Source: Lumbricus rubellus
Lineage: Eukaryota; Annelida; Clitellata; Crassiclitellata; Lumbricidae
Assembly (NCBI GenBank): GCA_945859605.1
Contig: OX243811.1
Location: 59,682,044-59,746,043, forward strand
Direction of reading: 5' to 3'
DNA: 64,000 nt
In this document: piece by piece, positions 1 through 64,000 of the stretch
Layout of the letters: every line of letters begins with the position of its first letter
Position numbering within the stretch: position 1 is the stretch's first letter
Notes under the pieces: model-generated
Told to the model about the DNA's origin: nothing
Databases searched by the model: none
Seen by the model: only the letters and a program-made list of their open reading frames with translations
Made by a program: the position numbers and the translations under genes

Positions 1-626
1 AAAATGAGATCTGAATTGATACTAGCCTACACATTGATTACGATTGGAAAACCAAATTGGAACTGAAACAATGATCATATCAGAAATAAGTAAATGCTAG
101 AATTAAAACATCCACACATTATAATAATAATTATGTCTATTAGCACTGAGTGGTAGTAATGTGGATTAGGCCTACTTATAATAACACTGAATAAAAGTCA
201 TGTGTGGTTTAACGGCTCAACTATGGGTCTAATAATTATAATTAACGTCCGGGTGTTTCGCTCAGAAACTTCCTGATACATGACGTCCGCGTATTTGCGG
301 CAGTTAGGCGTATGAAAAGAAATTCAATAGCCTACAATGTAAGAAATAGCTTGGTCTTCTTATTATAAATGCTGGCAATGATAGCCAGCAGATATGCGGG
401 CGCAGTACGTATTTGGCAACAGCGTATCCAAGTTCATTAATTTAGGTCAGGCTAAAGCTTCCGCATTCAGACGCTAGTTAGCGTTTCAACTATGGCATGA
501 TTACACAAAACAATGGACAGTTAAGAATGCTGGACTTGTTCTTCGTTTATATTCGAAATAAGTTTAGGTCAAGCTGAAGCGGGATATCTATAGTCAGTTA
601 CTTTCTTATTCTAAATAGCCGCAAAA
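1..626. other. Upstream flank, no gene seen
   Basis: AT-rich DNA before the start codon. I see no convincing TATA box, coding exon or repeat boundary. The promoter and 5' UTR of the phosphatase gene may lie here but cannot be placed. Confidence 0.5.
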
Positions 627-62628
<62,002 letters not shown>

Positions 62629-63502
62629 ACTTCAGACAATTCAACTTTGACTCAAACAACGATCAAAACAGATCTTTATTCTATTTGTTAAATTGATTTT
62701 CTTTATTCCACAAACTACTCAACGTTATGATATTCATGACATTTAGTTTGCATATTTCTGTTGATATGTAGGCTAGGCCTAGGTCCATCTGTAATTATAG
62801 TTTCATGTAGGTAGGCCTATATATATATATATATATATATAATAGGACTAACGCGGTTTTAAACCTAATGGCTTTTTATGTAGGCCTATCTGTAGTTTGT
62901 AGTAAGACAAATGCGGGCTTTAGAGTTGTTGGAAAAGGTTTCGGAATTTTAAAAGCCAATGCAGAACTTTATCACAAGACATTTAAAGTAGCTTAGATTA
63001 TATTCAAACAGTATAACTTCATCATATGTAGCCTATTCTTCATCCCTTGCTACACTTGTACGGCTTAAAAGCATACTATATAATGCAATAGGCCTATAGC
63101 CTACATTGTAAGTTAAAGCAGATAATTTGTATCGAAATGGGCAAACTAATCTCAATTAATGAATGTCTCGTCCATTTGATTGACGGACGCTCGATTGTCT
63201 CCCCCACCAGAAACCTGGATTCCCACTCCAGAGGGCGGCGATTAGATTAAACTCTGCCTCTTGCTATGAGGGAGGTACATTTTTACAATTTCCACACCTT
63301 GAGCACAGTTTTGTGGCTAGGCCTATAATTCGTCTGAAACCCTACAGCAACTCAGAGTTCCACCACGACAACCCAGCCCCACCTACGCCTCGCAGTCCGA
63401 AAAAAGAAAAAATTCCTGCTCTACATCCGACAATCTGTTATCGAGCATTAATTATTGCAGCTAGAGCACAAACAGAGTAAGATTTAATTTTAATAGAATA
63501 AA
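62629..63502 (+). other. Probable 3' UTR with candidate polyadenylation signal
   Basis: No coding sequence after the stop. AATAAA at 63497-63502 is the first clear signal that I noticed on this strand. A (TA)n run lies at 62818-62841. The true end needs transcript data. Confidence 0.4.
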
Positions 63503-64000
63503 GTTGCCATCAGTGACACGTGAAAAATATTTTTGACGGCAAATCTTAGAAATCGGTTTTTCTCGTTTTCGCAAATGTGAACATAGAACTGCATTAATCC
63601 AGGGGCACGAAATGTTTCTGAACTGCTGAGGATCGAGATGCTCCGGATCACTCCATGCAATGAGAATGCTAATCTACAGCGTAAAACAAAAAAAGTCGCG
63701 GGAATCAGCTTAGGCCTATTCACAGCCTCGCAGGCGCTCAATCAGAACAAAGTCGATATGCATGGGTTCACCAGACTGGATGTTAAACGCAATTCCTATG
63801 GTTCTCTTTGCCGGCCACCAAAGACATCAATTGTAATGATGATGATGATGATGATTTTTGTTGATTTTTTTGTTTTTTATTTTATTTATTTTATTTTTAA
63901 ATTTTTCCTCAACCAAAACAACAAACAAACATGATAGGTTATGGCAGTGAAGAAAATAGGCCTACCTTAACATAAATTGGTTAAGAAGGGGAGACCCAGA
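63503..64000. other. Downstream flank, nothing recognised
   Basis: Contains an (ATG)n run near 63835-63855 and T-rich DNA. Small ORFs on both strands show no family resemblance. Confidence 0.4.

Overview
The window is eukaryotic DNA, AT-rich and repeat-dense. It reads as one large intron-rich animal gene on the + strand, with transposons packed into its introns. Phase-consistent GT-AG introns, extracellular WSC and calcium-binding EGF modules, a receptor tyrosine phosphatase core and metazoan transposon families (hAT, Tc1/mariner-like, piggyBac-like, Ty3, RTE, CR1/L2, tRNA-SINEs) point to a marine invertebrate. An echinoderm or other invertebrate deuterostome is my guess, but the sequence does not settle the species. 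A StuI-like palindrome (AGGCCT, usually inside TAGGCCTA) is conspicuously frequent in the non-coding DNA.

The gene runs from an ATG at 627 to a TAG at 62626-62628. I could assemble 41 usable exons whose phases all agree, giving about 1,690 residues, plus one exon destroyed by a transposon (exon 13, included in the numbering) and one decayed exon (number 24). In order they encode a signal peptide; three WSC domains (each split over two exons at the same phase-0 position), the first two followed by a small laminin/MEGF-type EGF and the third by an ordinary EGF; a long array of calcium-binding EGF modules of two alternating types; one transmembrane helix; a complete catalytic PTP domain (D1: [15 protein letters not shown]); and a second PTP domain (D2) whose catalytic Cys, Arg and WPD motif are all replaced. 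The product should be a single-pass cell-surface receptor phosphatase whose D1 dephosphorylates phosphotyrosine and whose D2 is a pseudophosphatase.

Layout: 1-626 upstream; 627-14123 signal peptide, WSC1-EGF-WSC2-EGF and the first half of WSC3; 14764-23302 a young 8.5-kb Ty3/gypsy element in intron 8; 23894-40000 the rest of WSC3 and the EGF array, including a recent tandem duplication of an exon pair (25.6-29.6 kb); 41338-50195 transmembrane segment and D1; 52260-62628 D2; 62629-64000 probable 3' UTR and flank.

The EGF array is in active evolution. One exon has taken a 358-bp hAT-type insertion with an 8-bp target duplication, one has expanded a 51-bp coding minisatellite and lost two cysteines, one is cut off by another insertion, and at least three decayed exon copies lie in introns. 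The D2 introns hold abutting and nested hAT elements, each bounded by its own 8-bp duplication. A perfect 57-bp-arm palindrome in intron 34 and a recurrent GTCGAC foldback element in intron 40 are the least explained structures.
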